Source of the DNA: an uncultured Collinsella sp.
GTDB taxonomy: Bacteria; Actinomycetota; Coriobacteriia; Coriobacteriales; Coriobacteriaceae
NCBI GenBank assembly: GCA_900550835.1
Contig: URTP01000118.1
Coordinates: forward strand, 1-6,078
Length of the DNA stretch: 6,078 nucleotides
Reading direction: 5' to 3'
Part shown: positions 1 to 5,366 of the stretch, in pieces
Numbering within the stretch: position 1 is the first letter of the stretch
Layout: each line of letters begins with the position of its first letter
Translations under genes and position numbers: made by a program
Notes under the pieces: generated by a model
What the model was told of the DNA's origin: nothing
Databases searched by the model: none
The model's input: only the letters and a program-made list of their open reading frames with translations

Positions 1-582
1 ACCGGCAACGACTGCGTGGGTACCGCGGTGCGTCAGGGCGCGCGCAGCGTGCGCCAGTTTGAGTTCTTGCCGGCTGCGCCCGATAAGCGCGCGGCAGGCA
101 ACCCCTGGCCGCAGTGGCCCAACGTTAAGAAGACCGATTACGGCCAGCAGGAGGCTATCGCTGCGATGGGTGGCGAGATGCGTGCCTGGGCCGTGGATAC
201 ACTCGAGGTGCTGCTGGACAAGAAGGGTGCGGCTGCGGGTCTGCGCGTGGTCGATCTGGACTGGTCGGCGGGAAAGCCCGAGCGCATCGCGGGCTCCGAG
301 CACGAGGTGCCAGCGCAGCTGGTGCTCATCGCCTGCGGTTTTACGGGTCCGGAGTACGGTGTGTTCGATGCGGTGAGCGTGCCTGTTGCCACCGCTGGTC
401 GTCCGCTGCCGGTGATGGCTGCCGAGGGCTCGCATCTCGCGGCTCGCACGGAGGGCGTCGCCGCGGATGCCGCGCCGGTGTATGTGGCGGGTGATGCCCG
501 CAACGGCAGCTCGCTCGTGGTGAGTGCCATGGCCGATGCCCTGGCCTGCGCAGCCGAGGTCGCCGAGGCGCTGGAGCTGTAA
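1..582 (+). CDS. gltD: Glutamate synthase (NADPH) small subunit, C-terminal part (partial at 5' end)
   Basis: This is the last 193 residues of an NAD(P)H- and FAD-binding oxidoreductase whose start lies before the window. In the GOGAT complex this cytosolic subunit passes electrons from NADPH to the large subunit, which makes two glutamates from glutamine and 2-oxoglutarate. The frame is open from base 1 and begins TGNDCVGTAVRQGA, the end of the second dinucleotide-binding motif (family form GGGDTGxDCVGTA). NPWPQWP with KTDYGQ (residues 34-48), LVLIACGFTGPE (107-118) and the C-terminal FAD-contact segment AGDARNGSSLVVSAMADAL (163-181) follow in the usual GltD order. Relatives usually read GQSLVVWAI at the last motif; here it is GSSLVVSAM. 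About 290-300 residues are missing compared with typical GltD. Related subunits, such as PreT-like or other GltD-fold proteins, are possible, but the C-terminal motifs favour GltD. A hairpin follows the stop within 3 nt. Confidence 0.9.
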   Translation, partial: TGNDCVGTAVRQGARSVRQFEFLPAAPDKRAAGNPWPQWPNVKKTDYGQQEAIAAMGGEMRAWAVDTLEVLLDKKGAAAGLRVVDLDWSAGKPERIAGSEHEVPAQLVLIACGFTGPEYGVFDAVSVPVATAGRPLPVMAAEGSHLAARTEGVAADAAPVYVAGDARNGSSLVVSAMADALACAAEVAEALEL

Positions 583-584
583 AG

Positions 585-640
585 TAGTCATTTAAGAACG
601 TCCTCAATGACTAGTCATTTTTTGTCTAGTCGTTGGGGAC
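585..640 (+). repeat. Palindromic hairpin element after gltD, two mutually exclusive stems
   Basis: Two overlapping inverted repeats lie just after the gltD stop. The first pairs TAGTCATT (585-592) with AATGACTA (606-613), 8 bp around a 13-nt loop. The second pairs GTCCTCAATGACTAG (600-614) with CTAGTCGTTGGGGAC (626-640). As DNA it matches 13 of 15; as RNA the two mismatches become G-U pairs, giving a continuous 15-bp stem with an 11-nt loop. The centre (606-619, AATGACTAGTCATT) is itself a perfect 14-bp palindrome. Six T residues (618-623) follow the first stem and fall in the loop of the second. It may act as a transcript 3' end for gltD, but the layout is not a classical terminator, and it looks more like a dispersed palindromic repeat. 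Confidence 0.6.
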
Positions 641-907
641 ACTCCTTGCGGATTTGCGAGCGATTTGCTCGTTTGTCGACGTACGGGTGTTCATTTGTCG
701 ACTTCTTGGGCTGTGGTCACCTGTTGTTTCTGTGGTGGCTGCGGGCATCTGGCTCAAAAGGGCGGGTTGGCTGTCTATGTCTACCTGCGGTTTTGTTGCG
801 GTGGACTCATTCGGTCAAGTGTCCCGTCAAGTGTTTGGTTAGCATCTGGTTTGCAGTCGAAGGCCTATTTTGCCCGCGCTTGCCTCGGTTGCCCACCCTC
901 CTCGTAA
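641..907. other. Gene-free stretch with no recognised feature
   Basis: No convincing gene is visible here on either strand. The open frames that cross it are rich in Cys, Trp, Leu and Arg, have no good ribosome-binding site and resemble no family I know. It holds two short direct repeats: TTTGTCGAC at 672-680 and 694-702, and GTCAAGTGT at 814-822 and 826-834. A short inverted repeat CGAGC/GCTCG is also present near 658-672. The T-rich, G-rich composition differs from the coding sequence on both sides, which would fit a decayed gene or a long leader. No convincing -35/-10 pair was found, although the promoter of the 944-1651 gene should lie in this stretch. Confidence 0.4.
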
Positions 908-908
908 G

Positions 909-938
909 CTCAAATTGAGGTCCATCAGTTTGAGGAGG
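909..938 (+). promoter_or_regulatory. Ribosome-binding site with overlapping inverted repeat
   Basis: GAGGAGG at 932-938 lies 5 nt before the ATG at 944 and is a near-consensus Shine-Dalgarno sequence, which fixes the start of the downstream gene. CTCAAA (909-914) is complementary to TTTGAG (929-934), so a small hairpin could cover the first half of the ribosome-binding site. CTCAA (909-913) can also pair with TTGAG (915-919). A role in translation control is only a possibility, because the stem is six mostly A-T pairs. Confidence 0.5.
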
Positions 939-943
939 ATGCC

Positions 944-1651
944 ATGACTGACCAAGTTTTTGATCGAGCGCAGCTGGCCGAGGCCGTCGGCAACGATATT
1001 GCCGACATGGCTCACTTTTGGATGCTGCGGAAGTTTCAATTTCTGGAGCCGGCGCGCGAGCAGTTCGAGATTATCGTCGATCCGTGGCTCAGCTATTGCG
1101 AGGAACCATCTCAAAACGAAATCATGGCCTACAACATGGCGTTTACCGATTGGCTGCTGTTTGAGCGCCCCTATTACCACGGCAAGACGCTGTTGGAACT
1201 GTATGTGGACGAGCCGCCAGCGTCAATTTCTCCTGCTTCGCTCGGGCGACTTAAGCAGGTGCGTGACACGCAGTATTTCTCGCGCTTTGGCATTTTGGAC
1301 AAGGATCCCGCGACTGGCATGGTCGTGCTGAAGGACACGCGCACCGACCGTCGCTTTGACGTCTACGACCCACATATCGTGCAAAAGGAGCGCTGGAACG
1401 ATGGTGCGATTGCGGTGCGACTCGCGTGCGTCGACGATGTCTGGCTGACGGCGGGGCAGCTCTACCTGTATGACATCGCGCGCCTGAGCGACACGACGGT
1501 CGACGGGCCGGGCTCGGTGCATCCCGAGGACCTGGAGGACGGTTTCGACACCTCGTGCATCAGCTTCTTTTTGCGCCTGGTCCGCGACATCATGGGTGCC
1601 CAGGGGCGGTATGTGAAGTCGCTCAACATCTACGAACAGGAATGGGAGTAG
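944..1651 (+). CDS. Uncharacterised 235-aa acidic protein
   Basis: I cannot name this gene. The start is secure: ATG with GAGGAGG 5 nt upstream and good coding character throughout. The product is soluble and acidic, with no signal peptide and no membrane segment. The middle (about residues 67-175) has the pattern W-L-L-F-E-x(4)-G-K-T-L-L-E, then a Leu-rich helix, then alternating strands FGILDKDPATGMVVLKD, DVYDPHIVQKERWNDGAIAVRL and a short Trp-containing strand. This layout (DWL-hydrophobic, GKT-LLE, then a small beta-barrel-like segment) resembles the uncharacterised domain found before SEC-C zinc motifs in some bacterial proteins. No SEC-C Cys/His cluster is present here, so the resemblance is tentative. 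The gene stands alone, with a 361-bp gap before it and the palindromic repeat array 40 bp after its stop. Confidence 0.75.
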   Translation: MTDQVFDRAQLAEAVGNDIADMAHFWMLRKFQFLEPAREQFEIIVDPWLSYCEEPSQNEIMAYNMAFTDWLLFERPYYHGKTLLELYVDEPPASISPASLGRLKQVRDTQYFSRFGILDKDPATGMVVLKDTRTDRRFDVYDPHIVQKERWNDGAIAVRLACVDDVWLTAGQLYLYDIARLSDTTVDGPGSVHPEDLEDGFDTSCISFFLRLVRDIMGAQGRYVKSLNIYEQEWE

Positions 1652-1691
1652 GGGATGGACGGTTGTCGCCTGCCTTGCCTTCTGCCTTTAT

Positions 1692-1748
1692 GTCTCGATC
1701 TGTAACGTTTAGGGACAAAAAACCGGTCTACCTGTTACAGATCGAGAC
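1692..1748 (+). repeat. 57-bp palindromic repeat, copy A
   Basis: The left arm GTCTCGATCTGTAAC (1692-1706) is perfectly complementary to the right arm GTTACAGATCGAGAC (1734-1748), 15 of 15, around a 27-nt loop (1707-1733). The right half of the loop carries CCGGTCTACCT, which recurs in copy E and, less exactly, in B and D. This marks the orientation as the same in all copies. Copy B begins 80 bp downstream. Confidence 0.93.
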
Positions 1749-1771
1749 GAATACCTGGGCGCCGCTGGTTT

Positions 1772-1828
1772 GTCTAAATCTGTAACGTTTAGGGGCCTGG
1801 AGAACGTCTAACTGTTACAGATCAAGAC
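1772..1828 (+). repeat. 57-bp palindromic repeat, copy B
   Basis: The left arm GTCTAAATCTGTAAC (1772-1786) pairs with the right arm GTTACAGATCAAGAC (1814-1828) at 13 of 15 positions, and the loop is again exactly 27 nt. The element ends 20 nt before the start codon of the nuclease-like gene and only 10 nt before its ribosome-binding site. It should therefore lie in the 5' untranslated region if transcription begins upstream. The 23-nt gap from copy A shares GCCGCT with the gap between copies C and D, so the repeated unit is about 80 bp. Confidence 0.92.
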
Positions 1829-1848
1829 GTTTATCAGCGGAGGCAACG

Positions 1849-2925
1849 GTGACAATGGTCCATTTGTCCGATGTGGTGGTGATGGAAGTGTCTAATACCG
1901 TTCTCAAACACAAGCATACGGCTCGCAACACGTTGGCGCGGAATAGGATGCTTGCCAGGCTCACGGAGGCGGCTGAACTAGGCGTGCTGCTTGTGACGCA
2001 CGACAATGCCGAGCTCATGTGGCTGCGGCGCCATGTGGGAACCGACGATATCGCGGAGCCTGAGTCGCACCTGTTCTGTTTTCAGCATGATTGGGATGCG
2101 TTGACGCCGACGGAGCGAGCGCTGCGGACCATCAAAGGGCTTGCGGAGTTTCATCCCGATTGGGCGTTTTGGGGTTACGACGCGGCACTTTTGTGGGGTC
2201 TGGAGGTGCCAAATGATCTGCTTGGGCCGCGATTTCTTGTTAAGACAGGTTGCTCGGTGCCGCTGAGTGCAGGATGCCGGCTGTTGCGTCCGCAGGCGGC
2301 GGGTGCGCTTGAGCGCGTCGACGGCGTGCGAGTGACGCCGTTTTGGCGCACGGTGAAGGACTGTCTGCTGCGTGCGCCGTTTTCGTATGGTCTGGCGATC
2401 GCCGATTCTGCGCTGCGGGCGAAGGGCATATCGCGCGACGACCTCTGCGAACGGCTCCAGGCCGATTGCGAGGGCAGACGCGGATATCGCAGAGCTCAGG
2501 TGATTGCGTCGCATGCGGACGGGCTGTCCGAAAACGGTGGCGAGTCTCGGTTCCGGGCATTCTTTATTGCATACGGTTTTCCGGTGCCAGAGTTGCAGGT
2601 GGAGTTTCGTGACCCGCTTGATTCGAGCCAAGTGTTTCGCGTTGATTATTTCTGGAGGCTCGAGGACGGGACGTGCGTGATTGGCGAGCTCGATGGAAAG
2701 GGAAAGTATGCCTTACAGAACGACGAGGGTCGGGAGTCGGTCGACCCGTTCGTGGCAGAACGTCAGCGAGAGTCTCATCTGACGATGCTCGGACATAAGG
2801 TGCTGAGGTTTACGTTTGATGAGCTCAAGAATCCGGGGAAGCTGGCTGAAAAGATGAGACTGGCGGGCATTCCGCAGTGGGCCGATTTGGCTGAGCAGTG
2901 GAGGCGGCAGTGGTATGGGCGCTGA
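1849..2925 (+). CDS. AbiEi-like / DUF559-type protein with PD-(D/E)XK nuclease signature
   Basis: The 358-residue product shows the architecture of actinobacterial proteins annotated as AbiEi-family antitoxin domain plus DUF559. Residues 25-125 form an N-terminal helical region ending in HPDWAFWGYDAALLWGLEVP, the 'SAA-LhGL' type motif of that family. Residues 156-200 give VDGVRVTPFWRTVKDCL and IADSALRAKGISRDDL, matching the family's 'PVTSPARTLLDL ... ALD ... LTRADL' segment. The C-terminal part carries a Vsr/DUF559-like nuclease pattern: E232 in GGESRF, D266 in RVDYFW, E280-L-D282-G-K284, and a final GHKVLRFTFDEL strand and helix. The key acidic residues and the lysine are intact, so activity is plausible but unproven. 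GTG at 1849 has GGAGG (1839-1843) 5 nt upstream; ATG at 1855 is the alternative at 11 nt. No AbiEii-like toxin is adjacent. Two palindromic repeats precede it and three follow. The natural target is unknown. Confidence 0.85.
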   Translation: MTMVHLSDVVVMEVSNTVLKHKHTARNTLARNRMLARLTEAAELGVLLVTHDNAELMWLRRHVGTDDIAEPESHLFCFQHDWDALTPTERALRTIKGLAEFHPDWAFWGYDAALLWGLEVPNDLLGPRFLVKTGCSVPLSAGCRLLRPQAAGALERVDGVRVTPFWRTVKDCLLRAPFSYGLAIADSALRAKGISRDDLCERLQADCEGRRGYRRAQVIASHADGLSENGGESRFRAFFIAYGFPVPELQVEFRDPLDSSQVFRVDYFWRLEDGTCVIGELDGKGKYALQNDEGRESVDPFVAERQRESHLTMLGHKVLRFTFDELKNPGKLAEKMRLAGIPQWADLAEQWRRQWYGR

Positions 2926-2966
2926 GGGGTGTAACTGACGCGGATGTGGTTGTTCCTGCCGAGTTT

Positions 2967-3023
2967 GTCTCGATCTGTAACAACAAGGGGCCGTTTGGCC
3001 TCGCAACTGTTACAGATCGAGAC
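2967..3023 (+). repeat. 57-bp palindromic repeat, copy C
   Basis: The left arm GTCTCGATCTGTAAC (2967-2981) and right arm GTTACAGATCGAGAC (3009-3023) pair perfectly. One further T-A pair (2966/3024) extends the stem to 16 bp, and the loop is 27 nt. The loop sequence has diverged from the other copies but contains its own stem, GGGGCC-GTTT-GGCCTC (six pairs including one G-U). The sequence before it (about 2948-2966, GGTTG then CTGCC) resembles the inter-repeat gap, suggesting that the array begins part-way through a unit. It starts 41 bp after the nuclease stop. Confidence 0.93.
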
Positions 3024-3046
3024 AGAAGGTTGGCTGCCGCTAAAAT

Positions 3047-3103
3047 ATCTCGATCTGTAACATCTAGAGGCCGAAAACCTGTCTACTTGTTACAGATTGA
3101 GAC
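3047..3103 (+). repeat. 57-bp palindromic repeat, copy D
   Basis: The left arm ATCTCGATCTGTAAC (3047-3061) pairs with the right arm GTTACAGATTGAGAC (3089-3103) at 13 of 15 positions, and the loop is 27 nt. It starts 80 bp after copy C. The 23-nt gap before it and the 24-nt gap after it share AGGTTGG, showing that the gap is part of the repeated unit. Confidence 0.92.
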
Positions 3104-3127
3104 AAAGGTTGGACGCGGTGCCGAAAG

Positions 3128-3184
3128 ATCTCGATCTGTAACATCTGGCTGCTAAAACCCGGTCTACCTGTTACAGATCTAGAC
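3128..3184 (+). repeat. 57-bp palindromic repeat, copy E
   Basis: The left arm ATCTCGATCTGTAAC (3128-3142) pairs with the right arm GTTACAGATCTAGAC (3170-3184) at 13 of 15 positions, with a 27-nt loop. It starts 81 bp after copy D. The loop end AAAACCCGGTCTACCT closely matches copy A. This is the last copy; the sequence after it no longer resembles the inter-repeat gap. Confidence 0.92.
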
Positions 3185-3333
3185 ATTTCCCGGATGTCGC
3201 TGGGATGGGACTGCAATGCATTCCGTTCTCCGTGTCTCATCCTTTCTCCGTTAACCGATATGTCCGCAGCAACCCTGCCGCACTGGGTGATAATGGACAA
3301 ATGTTCAAGTTGCTCGTGAGGGAGGAGCTCGAT
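3185..3333 (+). other. Leader region of the amidohydrolase gene
   Basis: This 149-bp stretch between the last palindromic repeat and the amidohydrolase start should hold that gene's promoter. GATAAT at 3289-3294 is a fair -10 candidate about 40 nt before the ATG, but no good -35 hexamer sits 16-18 nt upstream of it. The reading frame is open through here from an ATG at 3205, which would add 43 residues to the protein. Those residues do not look like part of the family and the ATG lacks a ribosome-binding site, so the stretch is taken as non-coding. Confidence 0.35.
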
Positions 3334-4704
3334 ATGGCGTCTGCCGATCGTTCCACGTTGTTTATCAATGCGACCGTCCTGGATGGCTCGGAGCATATGG
3401 AGCCGCAACCCGATATGGCCGTGGCCGTTGAGCGCGGTGTCATCACGTGGGTGGGGCCGAGTGCTGTGGCGCAGGCGCCTGCAGGTGCCGAGGTCATCGA
3501 CCTGGCCGGCGCGTACCTCATGCCCGGCCTCATCAATATGCATGTGCACCTGTGCGGCTCGGGCAAGCCTGTCTCGGCCGGCGATGCGGGCGCGCTGATG
3601 AAGAAGCTCGATAATCCCGTGGGGCGCGCCATCGTGCGCCATATTCTTAAGGGCAGCGCCCAGCAGCAGTTGGCAAGCGGCGTGACCACGGTGCGCGGTG
3701 CGGGTGACCCGCTGTTTGCCGATATTGCCGTGCGCAACGCTATCGACGCCGGCAAGTATCAGGGTCCGCGTCTGGTGGCGCCGGGAACGGGTGTCACGGT
3801 GCCGGGCGGTCACGGTGCGGGGCTGTTCGCGCAGGTCGCCGATACCCCCGATGAGGCGGCCGAACAAGTGCGTGACTTGTATGCGCGCGGTGCCGACGTC
3901 ATCAAGCTGTTCGTGACGGGCGGCGTGTTCGACGCGACCGAAGTAGGTGAGCCGGGCGTGCTGCGCATGCCGGTCGAGGTTGCCGCGGCGGCGTGCAAGG
4001 CTGCGCACGAGGTGGGCCTGCCGGTTATGGCTCATGTCGAGAGCACCGAGGGCGTGAAGGCCGCGCTTGAGGCCGGCGTCGATACGATCGAGCACGGTGC
4101 CCCGATGACTCCCGAGATCTTGGAACTGTACCGCGGCGCCGCGGGCACGCAGCTTGAGGGGCGTGCGCCCAGCGTTACCTGCACTATCAGCCCCGCGCTG
4201 CCGTTTGTGCTGCTCGATCCGGAGAAGACCCATTCGACCGACACGCAAAAGAAGAACGGCGACATTGTGTGTTCGGGCATCATCGAGAGCGCCCGTGCCG
4301 CACTGGAAGCTGGCGTTAAGGTGGGCCTGGGCACGGACTCGAGCTGCCCGTTTGTGACGCAGTACGACATGTGGCGTGAGGTTGCCTTTTTTGCCAAGTA
4401 CGTGGGCGTGAGCAACGCCTTTGCGCTGCATACGGCTAAGCAGATCAATGCCGAGCTGCTGGGGCTGGGCGGCGAGACCGGTACGATCGAGTGCGGCAAG
4501 GCTGCCGATATCTTGGTAACGCGCAAGAACCCGCTCGATGATCTGTGCGCACTGCGTGAGCCGACGTACGTGATGTGCCGTGGTGATCTGGTGCGCAAAC
4601 TCAAGGTGAAGCGTATTCCCGAGGTGGACGCCGAGCTCGACGCGATTATGGCCATGCCTGCCGAAGCGCTGGCTGAGGAGCTCGCCCGCGACGGTGTGGC
4701 GTAG
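3334..4704 (+). CDS. Metal-dependent amidohydrolase (imidazolonepropionase/prolidase-like)
   Basis: The product is 456 residues, normal for this superfamily. These cytosolic enzymes use one or two metal ions to hydrolyse amide or similar bonds, and characterised relatives in this branch include Xaa-Pro and Xaa-Arg dipeptidases. All landmark residues are visible: the N-terminal beta-sandwich strand and MPGLINMHVHL with metal ligands H70 and H72; K191 in VIKLFVTGGVF, at the usual place of the bridging, often carboxylated lysine; H234 in VMAHVES; H254 in TIEHGAPM; and D335 in GLGTDSSCPF. A C-terminal segment ETGTIECGKAADILV follows, typical of the returning sandwich domain. The substrate cannot be read from sequence. 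ATG 3334 is chosen because GGAGG (3321-3325) sits 8 nt before it; the in-frame ATG at 3205 is rejected. No signal peptide is seen. The gene appears to be monocistronic, with a strong terminator 34 nt after its stop. Confidence 0.93.
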   Translation: MASADRSTLFINATVLDGSEHMEPQPDMAVAVERGVITWVGPSAVAQAPAGAEVIDLAGAYLMPGLINMHVHLCGSGKPVSAGDAGALMKKLDNPVGRAIVRHILKGSAQQQLASGVTTVRGAGDPLFADIAVRNAIDAGKYQGPRLVAPGTGVTVPGGHGAGLFAQVADTPDEAAEQVRDLYARGADVIKLFVTGGVFDATEVGEPGVLRMPVEVAAAACKAAHEVGLPVMAHVESTEGVKAALEAGVDTIEHGAPMTPEILELYRGAAGTQLEGRAPSVTCTISPALPFVLLDPEKTHSTDTQKKNGDIVCSGIIESARAALEAGVKVGLGTDSSCPFVTQYDMWREVAFFAKYVGVSNAFALHTAKQINAELLGLGGETGTIECGKAADILVTRKNPLDDLCALREPTYVMCRGDLVRKLKVKRIPEVDAELDAIMAMPAEALAEELARDGVA

Positions 4705-4737
4705 ATGTGACAAAGGGGCAGCTCCGTTGCCGCATGC

Positions 4738-4775
4738 AAAAAGCCGAGGTCTCAACACGAGGCCTCGGCTTTTTT
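4738..4775. terminator. Bidirectional rho-independent terminator
   Basis: GCCGAGG (4743-4749) pairs perfectly with CCTCGGC (4763-4769) around a 13-nt loop. The stem is flanked by A5 (4738-4742) on the left and T6 (4770-4775) on the right, so a T-tract follows the stem on either strand. It lies between two convergent genes and should end both the amidohydrolase transcript and the minus-strand zinc-ribbon gene transcript. Confidence 0.93.
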
Positions 4776-4797
4776 ATCGAACAAATACTTAAGATTT

Positions 4798-4826
4798 GGG
4801 ACAAACAAACCTGATTAATTTGTCCC
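4798..4826. repeat. GGGACAAA/TTTGTCCC hairpin
   Basis: GGGACAAA (4798-4805) and TTTGTCCC (4819-4826) form a perfect 8-bp inverted repeat around a 13-nt loop, 12 bp after the stop of the minus-strand gene. Neither strand has a T-tract next to it, so it is not a clear terminator. An adjoining CCCGC/GCGGG repeat (4824-4835) overlaps its edge. The GGGACA end resembles the larger hairpin at 5367-5413. Confidence 0.6.
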
Positions 4827-4837
4827 GCGTGCGGGCG

Positions 4838-5311
4838 CTAGGAGCGGGTTTCCATCTTGGCGTGGCACTTGGGGCAGGTGACGCGGATCTTGCCTTTGCC
4901 CTTGGGGACGGAGAGCATCTGGCCGCAGTTGGGGCACTTGAGGTATGCTGTGGTCTTGCGACCCTTCCACATCTTCTTGGCCGTGCGCTTGGCACGCTCA
5001 AAGTCTTCCTTGCTGGTACCGGCCGTGCGCGAGGCGTTGGCAGCCGCGGTGCCGCTACCCAAGCTCGCTACGAACTTGCCCAGGCCGGGGACGTTAGCGG
5101 TCGCGGCGACAAAGGCCGCGTTTTCCTTGCGACGTGCATCGATATTTTTGGACAGGCCGCGCAGCACGCCAATCACGATTACGGCGATGGCAATCCAGCT
5201 GAGCCACTGGATATGGGCTATCGATCCGATCATCGCGATGACGATGCCGACAAAGCCCATAACGATGGTGAGCTCATCGGCGCCATTGCGGCCCTTCATA
5301 AAGTCATTCAT
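4838..5311 (-). CDS. Small membrane protein with C-terminal zinc ribbon
   Basis: The 157-residue product is not a named family to me. Residues about 14-31 and 35-51 are two hydrophobic helices separated by a short HIQW turn, predicting a helical-hairpin anchor. A basic stretch (RGLSKNIDARRKEN) follows the second helix, so the C-terminal part is expected in the cytoplasm by the positive-inside rule. After an Ala/Gly/Ser-rich linker comes a Lys/Arg-rich segment (101-122) and a four-cysteine zinc ribbon, CPNCG (C126, C129) and CPKCH (C146, C149). The start is set at the ATG whose first base is 5311, with GAAAGG (5325-5320) 8 nt upstream. A start ten codons earlier is open but has no ribosome-binding site. 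Similar small two-helix zinc-ribbon proteins are common in Coriobacteria without assigned function. It converges on the amidohydrolase gene. Confidence 0.82.
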   Translation of the reverse strand: MNDFMKGRNGADELTIVMGFVGIVIAMIGSIAHIQWLSWIAIAVIVIGVLRGLSKNIDARRKENAAFVAATANVPGLGKFVASLGSGTAAANASRTAGTSKEDFERAKRTAKKMWKGRKTTAYLKCPNCGQMLSVPKGKGKIRVTCPKCHAKMETRS

Positions 5312-5344
5312 GCAAATTGCCTTTCGTTCGATATGCTGCACGCC

Positions 5345-5350
5345 TTTATA
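5345..5350 (-). promoter_or_regulatory. Possible -10 box for the zinc-ribbon protein gene
   Basis: TATAAA on the minus strand (5350 to 5345) lies 33 nt before the ATG at 5311, a normal distance for a short leader. The best -35-like hexamer upstream, TTGACC (5379-5374), is 23 nt away, which is too far, and it overlaps the arm of the hairpin repeat. The call is therefore weak. Confidence 0.3.
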
Positions 5351-5366
5351 CCCGATTTAGAGCAAG

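Noticed and set aside
607..918. 103-codon open frame between gltD and the 944-1651 gene
   Set aside because: It starts inside the hairpin element, lacks a ribosome-binding site, has a Cys/Trp/Leu/Arg-rich translation and no family resemblance.
1978..2631. A 217-codon open frame on the minus strand within the nuclease-like gene
   Set aside because: The plus-strand product shows recognisable family motifs through the same interval; the minus-strand translation is Arg/Gln-rich with no motif.
1849..2925. Type IV toxin-antitoxin operon
   Set aside because: The AbiEi-like region is present, but there is no AbiEii-type toxin on either side, and a nuclease-like domain occupies the C-terminus.
1692..3184. 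CRISPR array
   Set aside because: The regular 80-bp spacing is suggestive, but the repeats are long palindromes with variable centres, the gaps are themselves related in sequence, there are only 2 + 3 copies, and no cas gene is seen.
3205..3333. Upstream ATG start for the amidohydrolase (43 extra residues)
   Set aside because: There is no ribosome-binding site at 3205, the added residues do not fit the family, and ATG 3334 has GGAGG 8 nt upstream.
3064..4758. A 564-codon open frame on the minus strand across the amidohydrolase gene
   Set aside because: It is antisense to a clear enzyme with all catalytic motifs. The translation is His/Arg-rich with no family pattern, as expected for the mirror frame of a high-GC gene.
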